Positions 24,018 to 36,335 of a stretch of DNA of 64,000 nucleotides are shown here, in pieces (within the stretch, counting starts at the first letter, position 1; each line of letters opens with the position of its first letter). The DNA is from Arcuatula senhousia (lineage: Eukaryota > Mollusca > Bivalvia > Mytilida > Mytilidae): NCBI GenBank assembly GCA_963971305.1, contig OZ020306.1, forward strand, positions 6,006,842 through 6,070,841, given 5' to 3'. Both the position numbers and the translations under genes were made by a program. A model generated the notes under the pieces. The model was given only the letters and a program-made list of their open reading frames with translations. It was not told the origin of the DNA and made no database searches.

Positions 24018-24170
24018 TTCTCATGTTTTATCCTCATAGAATGAAAACTGTTCCAGATAGAGAAAAGCTGATGCTTGCTTAAACCTTCAGCTCATATAAG
24101 TCTCCATTGGGTCAAAGTGTCTGATAATTCCTTATAGGGTTTTGGCCCTTTTAAGGTAAAAAAAAGCATT

Positions 24171-25657
24171 TTTTAGCTCACCTGACCCGAAGGGTCATGT
24201 GAGCTATTGTCATCGTTAAGCGTCCGTCGTCCGTCCGTCGTCCGTCCGTCCGTTAACTTTTCTTCAAAGATCTTCTTCTCTGAAACCACTGAAGGGATTG
24301 CATTGATACTTGGTATACATGATCTTTAGGATGTCCTCTACCAAGTTTGTGAATTATATACATGTCGACCAACCAAGATGGCCGCTGTTGCTAAAAATAG
24401 AACAGGGGGGTCAGACCATTGTTTTTGGCTTATAACTCAAAAAGTATAAGAGATAGAGAAAATCCGAAGCAACTTTCCTTGTTCAGCATCAAAAGCTCTA
24501 CGAATCTCTCCATTGAGTCGAAGTTGTGAAACAACTCCTTATAGGAGTTATTGCCCTTTAATCATCAAATTTGACCATTTTTGCAGTTTTTGGACAATAT
24601 CTTGAAAACCGTTAGAGCTAGAGGAAAAGTTAGCATTGCAGAATTGTTTAGCTCATTGAGATCTACAAATATGATTTCAGGGTCTAAATTGTCAGATCAG
24701 CCGTTTAAGAGTTATTCCCCTTTAACTGTTTTTTCCATTAATTTACATTGATTTTTAAAAATCTTCTTCTCTAAAACTATTGAAGGGATTGCATTGATAC
24801 TTGGTATACATGATCTTTAGGATGTCCTCTACCAAGTTTGTGAATAATATACATGTCGACCAACCAACATGGCCGCCGTTGCTAAAAATAGAACAGGGGG
24901 TCAGACCATTGTTTTTGGCTTATAACTCAAAAAGTATAAGAGATAGAGAAAATCCGAAGCAGCTTACCTTGTTCAGCATCAAAAGCTCTACGAATCTCTC
25001 CATTGAGTCGAAGTTGTGAAACGACTCCTTATAGGAGTTATTGCCCTTTAATCATCAAAATTGACCATTTTTGCAGTTTTTGGACAATATCTTGAAAACC
25101 GTTAGAGCTAGAGGAAAAGTTAGCATTGCAGAATTGTTAAGCTCATTGAGATCTACAAAAATGATTTCAGGGTCTAAATTGTCAGATCAGCCGTTTAAGA
25201 GTTATTCCCCTTTAACTGTTTTTTCCATTAATTTACACTGATTTTCAAAAATCTTTTTCTCTTAAACCACTGAAGGGATTGCATTGATACTTGGTATACA
25301 TGATCTTTAGGATGTCCTCTACCAAGTTTGTGAATTATATACATGTCAACAAACCAACATGGCCGCCGTTGCTAAAAATAGAACAGGGGGGTCAAACCAT
25401 TGTTTTTGGCTTATAACTAAAAAAGTATAAGAGATAAAGAAAATCGGAAGCAAATTTTTTTGTTCAGCATCAAAAGGTCCTTACAGTAGTTATTGCCCTT
25501 TAACTGTTTTTTCTAATTTAAACTGATTTCCAAAAATCTTCTCTGAAACCACTGAAAGGATTGTTTTGCAACTTTGTATACTTGAAAGTTTGTGAAATTT
25601 ATTCAAACTTTGGCATAAGAGATCAGGTGAGCGATTCAGGCTCCTGGGAGCCTCTAG
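24171..25657 (+). mobile_element. Family B type II element, complete, with clean borders
   Basis: Begins TTTTAGCTCACCTGACCC at 24171 with the terminal hairpin and (GTCC)n. It has three core units marked by 'ggtcagaccattgtttttgg' (24411, 24898, about 25391). GCTCACCTG (24176-24184) is repeated inverted as CAGGTGAGC (25624-25632). It ends with hairpin AGGCTCC-TG-GGAGCCT and CTAG at 25657. It sits within a run of T in a type I unit ('gcatttt' left, 'ttttattttttgcccta' right), so both borders can be read. Confidence 0.8.
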
Positions 25658-26151
25658 TTTTATTTTTTGCCCTACAGAATAAAAACTATTGCAGATAGAG
25701 AAAAGCTGTTGCTTGTTTAAACCTTTAGCTCATTGAGCTCTACAGAAGTCTCCATTGGGTCAAAGATGTCAGATGATCCGTTAAAGGGTTTTGGCCCTTT
25801 AAAGGTAAAAAAATGCATTTTTTAATTTTTTTTGCCCTACAGAATAAAAACTATTGCAGATAGAGATGTTGCTTGCTTAAATCTTCAGCTCATTGAGCTT
25901 TACAAATGTTTCCATTGAGTCAGAGATGTCATATGACCCCTTATAGCTTATAGGGGTTATGGGCCTTTAAAGGTCAAAAATAGTGTTAAGTGTAGGTTAA
26001 ATCTGATAAGAACTAATTCTGTTACAGTACAGAATTAGATGCGTGATGAGGTACATGCAACAGCAAATGAGCCATTAACCCTGTGAAAGATTATATGTCT
26101 CAAACCAGTCAACCACAACATGTTGGCGTCAATCAGTGTGTGGCTCCGTCA

Positions 26152-26700
26152 CTTATTTATGTCGCCTGCATTGTGTTGCAGAAGCGACATATAGGGGTTT
26201 CTTTGGCACTATCCGTCGTCTTGCGTCGTCGTCCTGCGTCCTGCGGCGTCACAAAAATTTCCGTCACAGTTTTCCAGGCAACTACTTGTCACAGCCTCTT
26301 GATATTTGGTATGTAGCTTCATCACATAGTACTATAAGGTGTAAAGCGATTTTATGCCCGAAAAATAACTACTTCCTGTTTGACGAATACTTAATGTTTT
26401 ATATATAATTGACATATATGTCCAATTTTCGTCGCAGTTTTCCAAGCAACTACATGCCACAGCCTCTTGATATTTGGTATGTAGCTTCATCTCATAGTAC
26501 TATAAGGTGTAAAGCGATTTTATGCCCAAAAAATAACTACTTCCTGTTTGACGAATACTTAACGTTTTATATAAAATGGACATATGCCAAATTTTTCGTC
26601 GCACTTTTCCAGGCAACTACATAAAAGGGTGAAAAAGGGGGATCTCCAATTCAATTCTCAATTTTGTATCCACTATTTGACAAGAACAAACATGCAAAAA
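26152..26700 (+). mobile_element. Family E element, 3'-truncated
   Basis: The 5' hairpin TATGTCGCCTGC..TGCAGAAGCGACATA (about 26158-26193) is followed by a (CGTCGTC)n-like tract. Two tandem units of about 170-180 bp around 'cttgatatttggtatgtagc' follow (26300 and 26469). No inverted copy of the 5' arm was found before the sequence merges into family A core at about 26700. The frames at 26083-26624 are by-products. Confidence 0.55.
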
Positions 26701-27060
26701 ACATTTCAAAATCGGACCACTAATAAAAAAGTTTCAATTTTGGCCCCTTTTGGCCCCTAATTACATCACGGGGGGAAAATGAGATGCGAAAGTTCATCCG
26801 GTGCATTCTTTTATTGTAAGAAACATTCTTCACAAATTTCACAACAATAAGCCGACTAGGACCAAAGTTATGGTGGAAACAAATAAATCAATCCCGTTCA
26901 CCCTTATATGATAAGGAACATTATTGCCAAAGAACAAAGCAATCAGATAACTAGAACTAAAGTTATCCTGGCAACAAACATAAAAGTAGCATTTTTGGCC
27001 CCTAATTTCGAAACTAAATATGGTGGGACCTCCAAAATCGATCCCATCCATCCTTTATCG
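26700..27060 (-). mobile_element. Family A core fragment (reverse)
   Basis: Contains 'ttggcccctaatt', 'gatcccatccatccttta' and 'aactagaactaaagttat', the reverse complement of the family A core seen at 59900-60300. Both termini are missing. It joins directly to retroelement 3' UTR sequence at about 27060. Confidence 0.5.
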
Positions 27061-27062
27061 AC

Positions 27063-27425
27063 TGATGTAAAAAAAATCAAGTATGTCAATTTTAAATCCA
27101 ACACAACACGTCAAACAATAAAAATGATTTGGTGATGCATCATCACACAAAACCAAAACACTTGACAGCTGTAATGCTTAAAAATGACATTTAATTTAGT
27201 ATAAAAAGGCAATTAACAATTTAAAGTAAGTATCAAATTATCAATATTTTTACCAAGGAAGACTTTAAATTTCGAAGATTTTACTAAAATTTCCATTTCA
27301 TAACCTTTATTTAATAAAGTTTTAAGCAAATTTTTCATTCTCAAAGGATTGTTTTTGAATTTATTTGCTTTAGAAACATTACCGTAGAAATCAGGATGGG
27401 ATATTCCCTTAACAATCAAAATTTG
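27063..27425 (-). pseudogene. Retroelement C-terminal fragment and 3' UTR, copy 1
   Basis: The minus-strand frame 27419-27213 ends a protein with IVKGISHPDFYGNV, KFKNNP and LLNKGYEMEILVKSS. A second copy at 59388-59071 has IVKGISYPDFYSNV, KFKNN and LLKKGYEFNVLVKS, and the two are clearly homologous. Their downstream non-coding sequences (27060-27210 and 58920-59070) also match. From the style I take this as the C-terminal tail of a reverse-transcriptase-like ORF common in bivalve genomes, but no catalytic domain is present, so the class is unassigned. Confidence 0.45.
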
Positions 27426-27429
27426 ACGT

Positions 27430-28220
27430 GTACAGTATGCAGCCTCAAGTAGGGGTCCCGTAATGGTGGGATGTCACTTACTAGTATCTAGTTCTATTAA
27501 TTTTTTAAGGTTCAAAATTGGTTCAAAATTGGAAAATTTTGTAACAGACTTCTGTGGCCATAAGCTTTTGTTATCTTGTTATGCAGTCTCATATGGTGGG
27601 ATGTGATTTCAGGTCTGACTCTAATATCTTCTTCCTGTCTAAAAAAAACTCTCTTTTTTTGTGCTGGGCAGGGGATCTAGGAACTCTGTTCTTGTATTTT
27701 TTTTTGTGTTTCAGAGGTGGTCACCTGGTGATAATCTTTACATAATTGCAGATGCCAATCATAGATTTGTATATTATATATACAGGTCTATGGCAAAATG
27801 TAGACACCCAGGAAGGAGATGGGACAGTTTTGAGTGGTGTTTTCACTTCTTAATATCTCCAGTTTATTTTTAGCCAGAATCATTAGCTCTATACTATAAC
27901 ACTTGTAGTGGCAGCAAAACGGGAAAGATTCACTGATTAAGCCTGCCACATCTGCTGAAATCCATTTTCAGTTTCACTGTTTCAGAATTGATTTTTATTC
28001 AAAGCAAGCTGACAGTAATTTTTTTTCCCTTAAACCTACATAATTATCTAAATGATTGCTTTTTGACTTTTTGCTAATTGAAACAAGACATAAAGGGATT
28101 GCTTTACTAGCCGCAGTGACCTTGACATTTGTTTATAGGAGTGACAGTGTAGGCCTGCTGTTGTCATTTCTTTGTCTTTTTACTCATAAAAGTAGTGGCA
28201 TATAGCGTACTGTCTTAAGT
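27430..28220. other. Intergenic, no gene recognised
   Basis: No recognisable protein, RNA gene or repeat. The overlapping frames at 27554-27873 show no motif. Confidence 0.4.
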
Positions 28221-28224
28221 TTAC

Positions 28225-28455
28225 CATCAGGATGAGACCATGGTTGTCAGATAACCCTCTTTTATGGGTTATATCCCTTATAATGTTGAAAATTCTGTAT
28301 TTTTTTATAGAACAAAAACTGTTGCACATAGAGAAAAGGTTTTGTTTGCTGAAATATTCAATTTTAAAACCATTTCAGGTATTTCCATGCCTAATAATAG
28401 AGAGCCTTATTGACCAGGTGAGCAGTCCAGGCTTCTTGGAGCCTCTTGTTTGTCG
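28225..28455 (+). mobile_element. Degraded family B type I 3' end
   Basis: One diverged type I unit ('gttgcacatagagaaaagg') is followed by 'gaccaggtgagcagtccagg' and 'cttcttggagcctcttgttt'. These correspond to the 3' subterminal repeat and terminal hairpin of family B, now with mismatches in the stem. Confidence 0.55.
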
Positions 28456-29504
28456 ACACTGGTTTCTTTGTTATAACTTGAGTTGTAGTTTACCAAATGT
28501 TATGGAGTTCTGATACATGTGCTACATTTCTATTTATTTATACCATTACAGTTCCTTTTACATTTGTGACCCCTACAGTTTTAGGATAGTACTGTTTGCA
28601 TTTGTCCTCTGTTGTATGCTTTCTTCATTGCCTCTTTTTTTTTTCACTTTTGAGTTTTGCCGCTTACAATCTTTGAATCCTATCCTTGTTTACTACCTTA
28701 TACCAACACCAGACTCAGGTGTATAAAAAAGAGTAAATATGCATGACAAAAAATCGACATCTTTGCAGATATAAACCAAGTATTACAACTCATTTACCCC
28801 TTTCTCTTAGCTAATATAGATGAAAAACACACTGAATAAAAAAAAGAAAATTCAAAAAAAAATTTCTTACTTTAAGTTATGCCTAGCAGGTAGATAAAAA
28901 CAAATGAAAACTTTATTTTTAAAGTCTAGAAAGAAGAATATAAAGAAAAGAATTGTCTGAAAGAAGACAAAGGATACACCATTCATGTATGGAGTATGGC
29001 TCGAGTGAACTAAGGCAAATTCTATTGATATTTATTGTTAAAAGTACACTTGTTAAAAAATATTTTCTCTTAAACAAAAAATAAATACAGTAACAAAGAA
29101 TATACACTGAATTAAACTCTTGTTCATATAACTATTGAGACATTTGCACATTTTGACATTAAAAATGTATTCTGACATATATAAGATACCCAGGAAGTTC
29201 TTGTCCAGTCAACCTTATCAAACATTTACCTTCATTTCAACAGATATTTGTCGAAGTCAAAAAATGGCCAGATTAGGTTAAACAAGAAGTAGGTGAGTGG
29301 ATACCAGGCTATGGGACACAAATGTTGTATACCAAAATCAAGAACCTGTGATAAGTGTAAGTTGCTGAGAAAACTGTTATGATTTTTTTTCCCATTTTTC
29401 TCACCATTTTATAACCCAGAGTTTTCACTCCTAAAATCCAGCCAAAAATGAATTTCATTGACAGCTATATGTAGTCCATAAAGAGTACCTAAATTTTATT
29501 TTTT
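28456..29504. other. Intergenic, no gene recognised
   Basis: AT-rich, no conserved feature seen. Confidence 0.45.
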
Positions 29505-31301
29505 AACAAGAGGCTCCCAGGAGCCTGAATCGCTCACCTGGTCTTAATGTCAACCCTTTGAAGACTTTTGTATAGCTAAATGAGCTGAATGTTTAAGCAA
29601 TAAAAAGCTTTTCTCTAACTGCAATAGTTTTCATTCCAAAGCAAAAAACACTATTTTTCACCTTTAAAGGGCCATAACCCCTTAAAGGGGTCATCTGACA
29701 ACTTCGACCCTAAAAAGACTTTTGTAGAGCTAATTAAGCTGAACATCTAAGCAAGCAACATCTTTTCTCTATCTGCAAAAGTTTTCTTTCTTTAGCCAAA
29801 AACACTATTTTTTGCCTTTAAGGGGCCGTAACCACTATAAGGGGTCATCTGGCAACTTTAACCATATGGAAACTTTTGTAGAGCTAAATGAGCTGAACAT
29901 TTAAGCAAGCAACAACTTTTCTCTATCTGCAATAGTTTTCATTCCATAGGCAAAAAAAAACACTATTTTTTGCCTTTAAGGGGCTGTAACCCCTATAAAG
30001 GGTCATCTGACAACTTCGACCATATGGAGACTTGTGTAGAGCTAAATGAGCTGAACATTTAAGCAAGCAACAGCTTTTCTCTATCTGCAATAGTTTTCAT
30101 TCTATAGGCCAAAAACTCTATTTTATGCCTTTAAGGGGTCATAACCCTGATAAGGGGTCATCTGACAACTTTGACCCTATGGAGACTTTTGTAAAGCTAA
30201 ATGAGCTGAACATTTAAGCAAGCAACAGCTTTTCTCTATCTGCAATAGTTTTCATTCTATAGGCCAAAAACACTATTTTTTGCCTTTAAGGGGCTGTAAC
30301 CCCTATAAGGGGTCATCTGACAACTTCGACCATATGGAGACTTGTGTAGAGCTAAATGAGCTGAACATTTAAGCAAGCAACAGCTTTTCTCTATCTGTAA
30401 TAGTTCTCATTCTATAGGCCAAAAACTCTATTTTATGCCTTTAAGGGGCCATAACCCCTATAAGGGGTCATCTGACAACTTTGACCCTATGGAGACTTTT
30501 GTAAAGCTAAATGAGCTGAACATTTAAGCAAGCAACAGCTTTTCTCTATCTGCAATAGTTTTCATTCTGTAGGCCAAAAACACTATTTTTTGCCTTTAAG
30601 GGGCCGTTACCCCTATAAGGGGTCATCTGACAACTTCGACCATATGGAGACTTGTGTAGAGCTAAATGAGCTGAACATTTAAGCAAGCAACAGCTTTTCT
30701 CTATCTGTAATAGTTTTCATTCTATAGGCCAAAAACTCTATTTTTTGCCTTTAAGGGGCCATAACCCCTATAAGGGGTCATCTGACAACTTTGACCCTAT
30801 GGAGACTTTTGTAGAGCTTAATGAGCTGAACATGTAAGCAAGCAACAGCTTCTCTCTATCTGCAATAGTTTTCATTCTGTAGGCCAAAAACATGAAAAAA
30901 TGCTATTTTTCATTTTTAAGGGGCCGTAACTCCCATAAGGGGTCATCTGACAACTTCAACTCAATGAAGACTTTTGTAGAGCTTTTGATGCTGAAGCAGT
31001 AGCGTGGCATCAGATTTCATCTATCTCTTATACTTTTTGATTTACAAGCCAAAAACAGTAGTCTGACCCCCCTGGTCTATTTTTAGCAACGGCGGCCATG
31101 TTTTTCGACGAATCAAAAATCCCCACATCAGTTCTGTGGGGGATACCCTAAAGTACCACCAGACCAAATTTGGTTTGAATCTGTGCAGCTGTTTCAGAGG
31201 AGAAGAAGTTTGAAGAAAAGTTAACGACGACGACGGACGACGACGACGGACGCCAAGTGATGGCAATAGCTCACATGGCCTTTGGCCAGGTGAGCTAAAA
31301 A
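29505..31301 (-). mobile_element. Family B type I element, about nine internal units
   Basis: Begins on the + strand with AACAAGAGGCTCCCAGGAGCC (the 3' hairpin) and CGCTCACCTG, then runs through about nine units of 150-160 bp ('aagcaagcaacagcttttct'). It passes 'agcaacggcggccatgttt' and a (GAC)n tract at about 31222-31252. It ends with the 5' hairpin at 31267-31297, inner stem TGGCC-TTT-GGCCA. No enzyme is encoded. Confidence 0.8.
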
Positions 31302-31701
31302 TGAGGTTTTAATACCCTCAGAATCTTGGTGCATTACTGACTTAACATGCAGTTTAAGGATTTATAACTTTAGCAAAGAATAAATGGAAAAAATTAGATT
31401 TTCAGCTAGAAATATGTATCTAAAATATCTGTAAAAATTATTTCTACAATCTCATAACAGTGAAACAAGTTTTCTTTAAAGAGAGCAAAATTTAAATTAT
31501 ATGGTTGGTGTAAAGTCACAGCCAAAAATCACGCATTTATTTTGATTTTAAATATATTTTAAAGATATATTTAAAAATAGCATGTCGTTAGCAATAGCAT
31601 AAAATACATTCATAATTCCAAAAGTACAATACATATATTAATATAAAGTAAATTTACATATAAAAAGGATTTAAAAAAAAGAATTAATTTGACAAAATAT
31701 A
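31302..31701. other. Spacer between two family B elements
   Basis: AT-rich with no recognisable feature. Confidence 0.4.
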
Positions 31702-33697
31702 AACAAGAGGCTCCCAGGAGCCTGAATCGCTCACCTGATCTCTTGTGCCAAAGTTTGAATCAATTTTACAAACTTTCAAGTATACAAAGTTGCAAAACAA
31801 TCCTTTCAGTAGTTTCAGAGAAGATTTTTGGAAATCAGTTTAAATTAATAGAAAAAAAACAGTTAAAGGGCAATAACTCCTTTAGATACCTTTTGATGCT
31901 GAACAAAGAAAGTTGCTTCGGATTTTCTCTATCTCTTATACTTTTCGAGTTATAAGCCAAAAACAATGGTCTGACCCCCCCTGTTTTATTTTTAGCAACG
32001 GCGGCCATGTTGGTTGGTTGACGTGTATATAATTCACAAACTGGGTAGAGGACATCCTAAAGATCAAGTATACCAAGTATCAATGCAATCCCTTCAGTGG
32101 TTTCAGAGAAGAAGATTTTTGAAAATCAGTGTAAATCAATGGAAAAAACAGTTAAAGGGGAATAACTCTTAAACGGCTGATCTGACAATTTTGACCCTGA
32201 AATCATTTTTGTAGATCTCAATGAGTTCAAAAATTCTGCAATGCTAACTTTTCCTCTAGCTCTAACGGTTTTTAAGATATTGTCCAAAAACTGCAAAAAT
32301 GGTCAATTTTGACGATTAAAGGGCAATAACTCCTATAAGGAGTCATTTCACAACTTCGACTCAATGAAAAGAATTGTCGAGCCTTTGATGCTGAACAAGG
32401 TAAGTTGCTTCGGATTTTCTCTATCTCTTATACTTTTCGAGTTATAAGCCAAAAACAATGGTCTGACCCCCCTGTTCTATTTTTAGCAACGGCGGCCATG
32501 TTGGTTGGTTGACGTGTATATAATTTACAAACTTGGTAGAGGACATCCTAAAGATTAAGTATACCAAGTATCAATGCAATCCCTTCAGTGGTTTCAGAAA
32601 AGAAGATTTTTGAAAATCAGTGTAAATCAATGGAAAAAACAGTTAAAGGGGAATAACTCTTAAATGGCTGATCTGACAATTTTGACCCTGAAATCATTTT
32701 TGTAGATCTCAATGAGCTCAACAATTCTGCAATGCTAACTTTTCCTCTAGCTCTAACGGTTTTAAAAAGATATTGTCCAAAAACTGCAAAAATGGTCAAT
32801 TTTGACGATTAAAGGGCAATAACTCCTATAAGGAGTCGTTTCACAACTTCGACTCAATGGAGAGAATTGTAGAGCTTTTAATGCTGAACAAGGAAGGTTG
32901 CTTCGGATTTTCTCTATCTCTTATACTTTTCGAGTTATAAGCCAAAAACAATGGTCTGACCCCCCTGTTCTATTTTTAGCAACGGCGGCCATGTTGGTTG
33001 GTCGACGTGTATATAATTCACAAACTTGGCAGAGGACATCCTAAAGATCAAGTATACCAAGTATCAATGCAATCCCTTCAGTGGTTTCAGAGAAGAAGAT
33101 TTTTGAAAATCAGTGTAAATCAATGGAAAAAACAGTTAAAGGGGAATAACTCTTAAACGGCTGATCTGACAATTTTGACCCTGAAATCATTTATGTAGAT
33201 CTCAATGAGCTAAACAATTCTGCAATGCTAACTTTTCCTCTAGCTCTAACGGTTTTCAAGATATTGTCCAAAAACTGCAAAAATGGACAATTTTGATGAT
33301 TAAAGGGCAATAACTCCTATAAGGAGTCGTTTCACAACTTCGACTCAATGGAGAGAATTGTAGAGCGTTTGATGCTGAACAAGGAAGTTGCTTCGGATTT
33401 TCTCTATCTCTTATACTTTTCGATTTATAAGCCAAAAACAATGGTCTGACCCCCCTGTTCTATTTTTAGCAATGGCGGCCATGTTGGTTTGTCGACATGT
33501 ATATAATTCACAAACTTAATAGAGGACATCCTAAAGATCAAGTATACCAAGTTTCAATGCAATCCCTTCAGTGGTTTCAGAGAAGAAGATCTTTGAAGAA
33601 AAGTTAACGGACGACGGACGGACGGACGACGGACGGACGACGGACGCCTAACGATGACAATAGCTCACATGACCCTTCGGGTCAGGTGAGCTAAAAA
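31702..33697 (-). mobile_element. Family B type II element, four internal units
   Basis: Starts AACAAGAGGCTCCCAGGAGC and has four units of about 490 bp marked by 'ggtctgacccccctg' (31969, 32459, 32951, 33443). Adjacent units are very similar, suggesting recent unit amplification. A (GGAC)n tract (33606-33648) precedes the 5' hairpin, inner stem TGACCC-TTC-GGGTCA. Confidence 0.8.
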
Positions 33698-35334
33698 TCA
33701 ATATTTAAGTTCTGACAATTCTGTTAGATTCATCCCGATTTGAAAATGATTTCTTTGCCGTTAGGCAGGTTTTCTATTACCACAGAACAAGTCTTCTCAT
33801 TATAGAAAATATTACAGGAATCAGATATATTCTTCTCTAGTTCTTTAAGCTTCAGGAAAAACAGTCATAAACCATGTAAACAGTCTGATTTACTACAGAT
33901 ATTTTTATCTTCAAATGAATCCATCAATGAATTAAGTAACAATTTATAACAATTTTTGAAAAACAGATGTCTTAATCACAAATAGTTGACACAAATCCAT
34001 TGTTTTAGTTAAAACCATAATGTATTGGTGTACAAAGCTAAGAAATCCACACAAAAGGTTGACCTGAAGGTAACAGATGGATAAAGTACTGTGTCAGTGA
34101 CCCCACAAAATGATATCCCCCATTTCATACTGAACTCTTACCGGTAATTGAATTTAGAAAAGTCCTCTAAATGACATTCTAGAGCAATGAATTTTTTATA
34201 CACACATCTCAATATGATGTACTTCCTTCATCTAAGTTAATTATCAAAATCTATTTATCAATTTAGGTGGACAGATTCCTGTAACACTGCATTTTTATTA
34301 TTATTCATGGTGTACAAATATTTGTGGCTGCTGTTGATGGCAGTGAACCACGAAAATAAATATGCAATGGTGTGTTAATTTTTTGTGGATTTTTTTTACA
34401 TGTTTTAGCACCATGTGAAAACCACGAAATTAAAAATATCCAATGAAATGTCTATTCTTTTAGATATTTTAAAACCATGAACATTGAACCCTACAATAAT
34501 AAATGACAGTATGGTTGATAAAAAGTGTCTGTTTATAGGAGGGGTATGGTCTGTCAATATCTGAAGAAATGTTTGATCGAAGATTGCACAGGCATCTATA
34601 CATATAAAAGCAGTTCTTATAAGGTTATAATGGATAACAGAAGAATTCATAAATTAACTCTGATAAAATGAGTTGGTGGATAGTTTAGGTATGAAAGGCA
34701 TATTTTTCCTTTTTATTCCATTTCAATATGGAAGTTTTAGGTTTTTTTTATATTAATTTAAAATTATCTTGTCAAATGTTTCAACTTATTGAAATCATGT
34801 CAGACTATTTTCAATGTCCTTTACCTCTATTGTAAAGGCATATATAATGTTAATAATAAATATGAATATGTTGTAACATAAATGTGGTCCCAAGGATGAA
34901 ATCATTGATTGTCTTTAGAGACCAACCACTTTACGTGAAAGAAAGGGGGTTTGATTTTCATTTGGGTCAGAAATGTTTTAAAAGCCCAAGTGCAGAATGA
35001 TAATTATTTTTCTCAACATGTTGTGACAAAATTATTGATATAAAGCATTAATTGCAAAGCAGAACATTCTTCTTCATTCTTCAGAATTTTTTTGTCACTT
35101 CTGTTGGCAAAAAGATCCCCCCCTTTCAAGTAAAACAGTTCAATGGTCCCTTCATAAATATTTATCACAGCTACCTCACTTCTTAAATGTCATGTGAAAT
35201 ACTCAATAAACAAAAAACTAAAACATACTAATATTTCCAGGAAAGCTCATGTCATCTGCATCTTTTATTTAAAGACAAGCAATTGACATTACATTGCTAA
35301 CCTGGCTATGAACCTGAAAGGAATGGGGAGTACA
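33698..35334. other. Intergenic, no gene recognised
   Basis: AT-rich, no convincing coding frame or RNA gene. Around 34320-34450 there is repeated 'accacgaaa(a/t)taaa' text that may be an old interspersed repeat. Confidence 0.4.
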
Positions 35335-35700
35335 ACAAGAGGCTCCCAGGAGCCTGAATCCTTTACCTGGCTTTAATGACTTAATGTAACAATATTCAAC
35401 ATTGCCAACAGCCTGTCATGACATGAAACCATTGGAAAGCTCTACAAAGCCGTGCAGTTAAGCAAGCGAATGTGTGGCACAATCTTCTATGGTACACAAT
35501 CTTTTACATTCAATCCACTATTTTTGGCATTGATAACTGCTATAATGGTCATCTGACAATTTTTGCCTAATGGACAATTTTGTAGAGTTAAATTAGTTGA
35601 ACATTTTAATTAGAAAAAGCTTTTCCTTATCTCCTATCATTCCAATTCTATAATTTTTGGTGTAAGGGGCCCCTTTATGTCATAGTGGTTATCACCTGTT
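35335..35700 (-). mobile_element. Degraded family B type I element
   Basis: The 3' terminal hairpin AGGCTCCCAGGAGCCT is intact and about two diverged type I units follow. The rest, including the microsatellite end, is missing. Confidence 0.6.
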
Positions 35701-36044
35701 ATCACTTCTGAAGGCAGTAAATAATATTGCGGTTCTTTTAACTAATCTAAACTTTCCTTCCCAATGTGGGAAAATTAATAATCTCATATTCAAAAACATT
35801 CAATATACAAGAAACACTTAATATACTAAAAGCAAAACATATGTTTTATGATTGATAAAATTATATTACTTTAAATTAAACAAAAAATGTATAAACAAAT
35901 TTTAATGTCTATAAAATTTGATTTGCACATTTATCATGTTAAATTCTATAAAATTCTTTGTTTCAAACTTTTACTATACATTGCGTCATATGAAGAAAAA
36001 TAATATTCAAACATTTCTTACATGTATTTGATGCTTTAACAAGA

Positions 36045-36335
36045 TGACACTGATGCCCCGCTGGCAAATAAAATAAAACTGTTATTTTTACAAAATTTGC
36101 TTAGTCCAAGGGCCTTAATTCAGGTCAAAATCAGTGGACCAGAAAGAAACTCGAACTTGACCTGTAACTCATCATGGTAGAGGTTCACATACTAAAAATC
36201 TTTTGAATATATGCAAGGATGTCAAAAAAAAAGTGCGGAAAAATTAAGTGTGACGGATGGAAGGAAGGACGGACGGACGAACAGACCGAATAAAACTATA
36301 TGCCCCCCCAACTTTGTTGGCGGGGCATAAAAAGT
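36045..36335 (-). mobile_element. Family G mini-element, about 290 bp
   Basis: ATGCCCCGC (36053-36061) on the left and GCGGGGCAT (36320-36328) on the right are inverted. The right end folds as TGCCCCCCCAAC..GTTGGCGGGGCA and is preceded by a (GGAC)n tract (36262-36280). This is the smallest element showing the common plan, with a single core and no tandem units. Confidence 0.55.

Larger units (their letters stand above)
22600..25985 (+). mobile_element. Degraded family B type I array, host for two type II insertions
   Basis: Segments 22600-22946, 24018-24170 and 25658-25985 all carry the type I unit of about 155 bp ('agatagagaaaagctg', 'cttcagctcat', 'tctccattgggtcaaag'). They are in one orientation and are separated by two type II elements. 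The 153-bp segment between the insertions is almost exactly one unit. The host array has lost both of its own termini. Confidence 0.65.

Noticed and set aside
24801..25019. Frames inside family B cores (for example 24801-25019, 32617-32799, 33256-33441)
   Set aside because: Equivalent positions in sister units are broken by stops or frameshifts, and no domain is recognisable.
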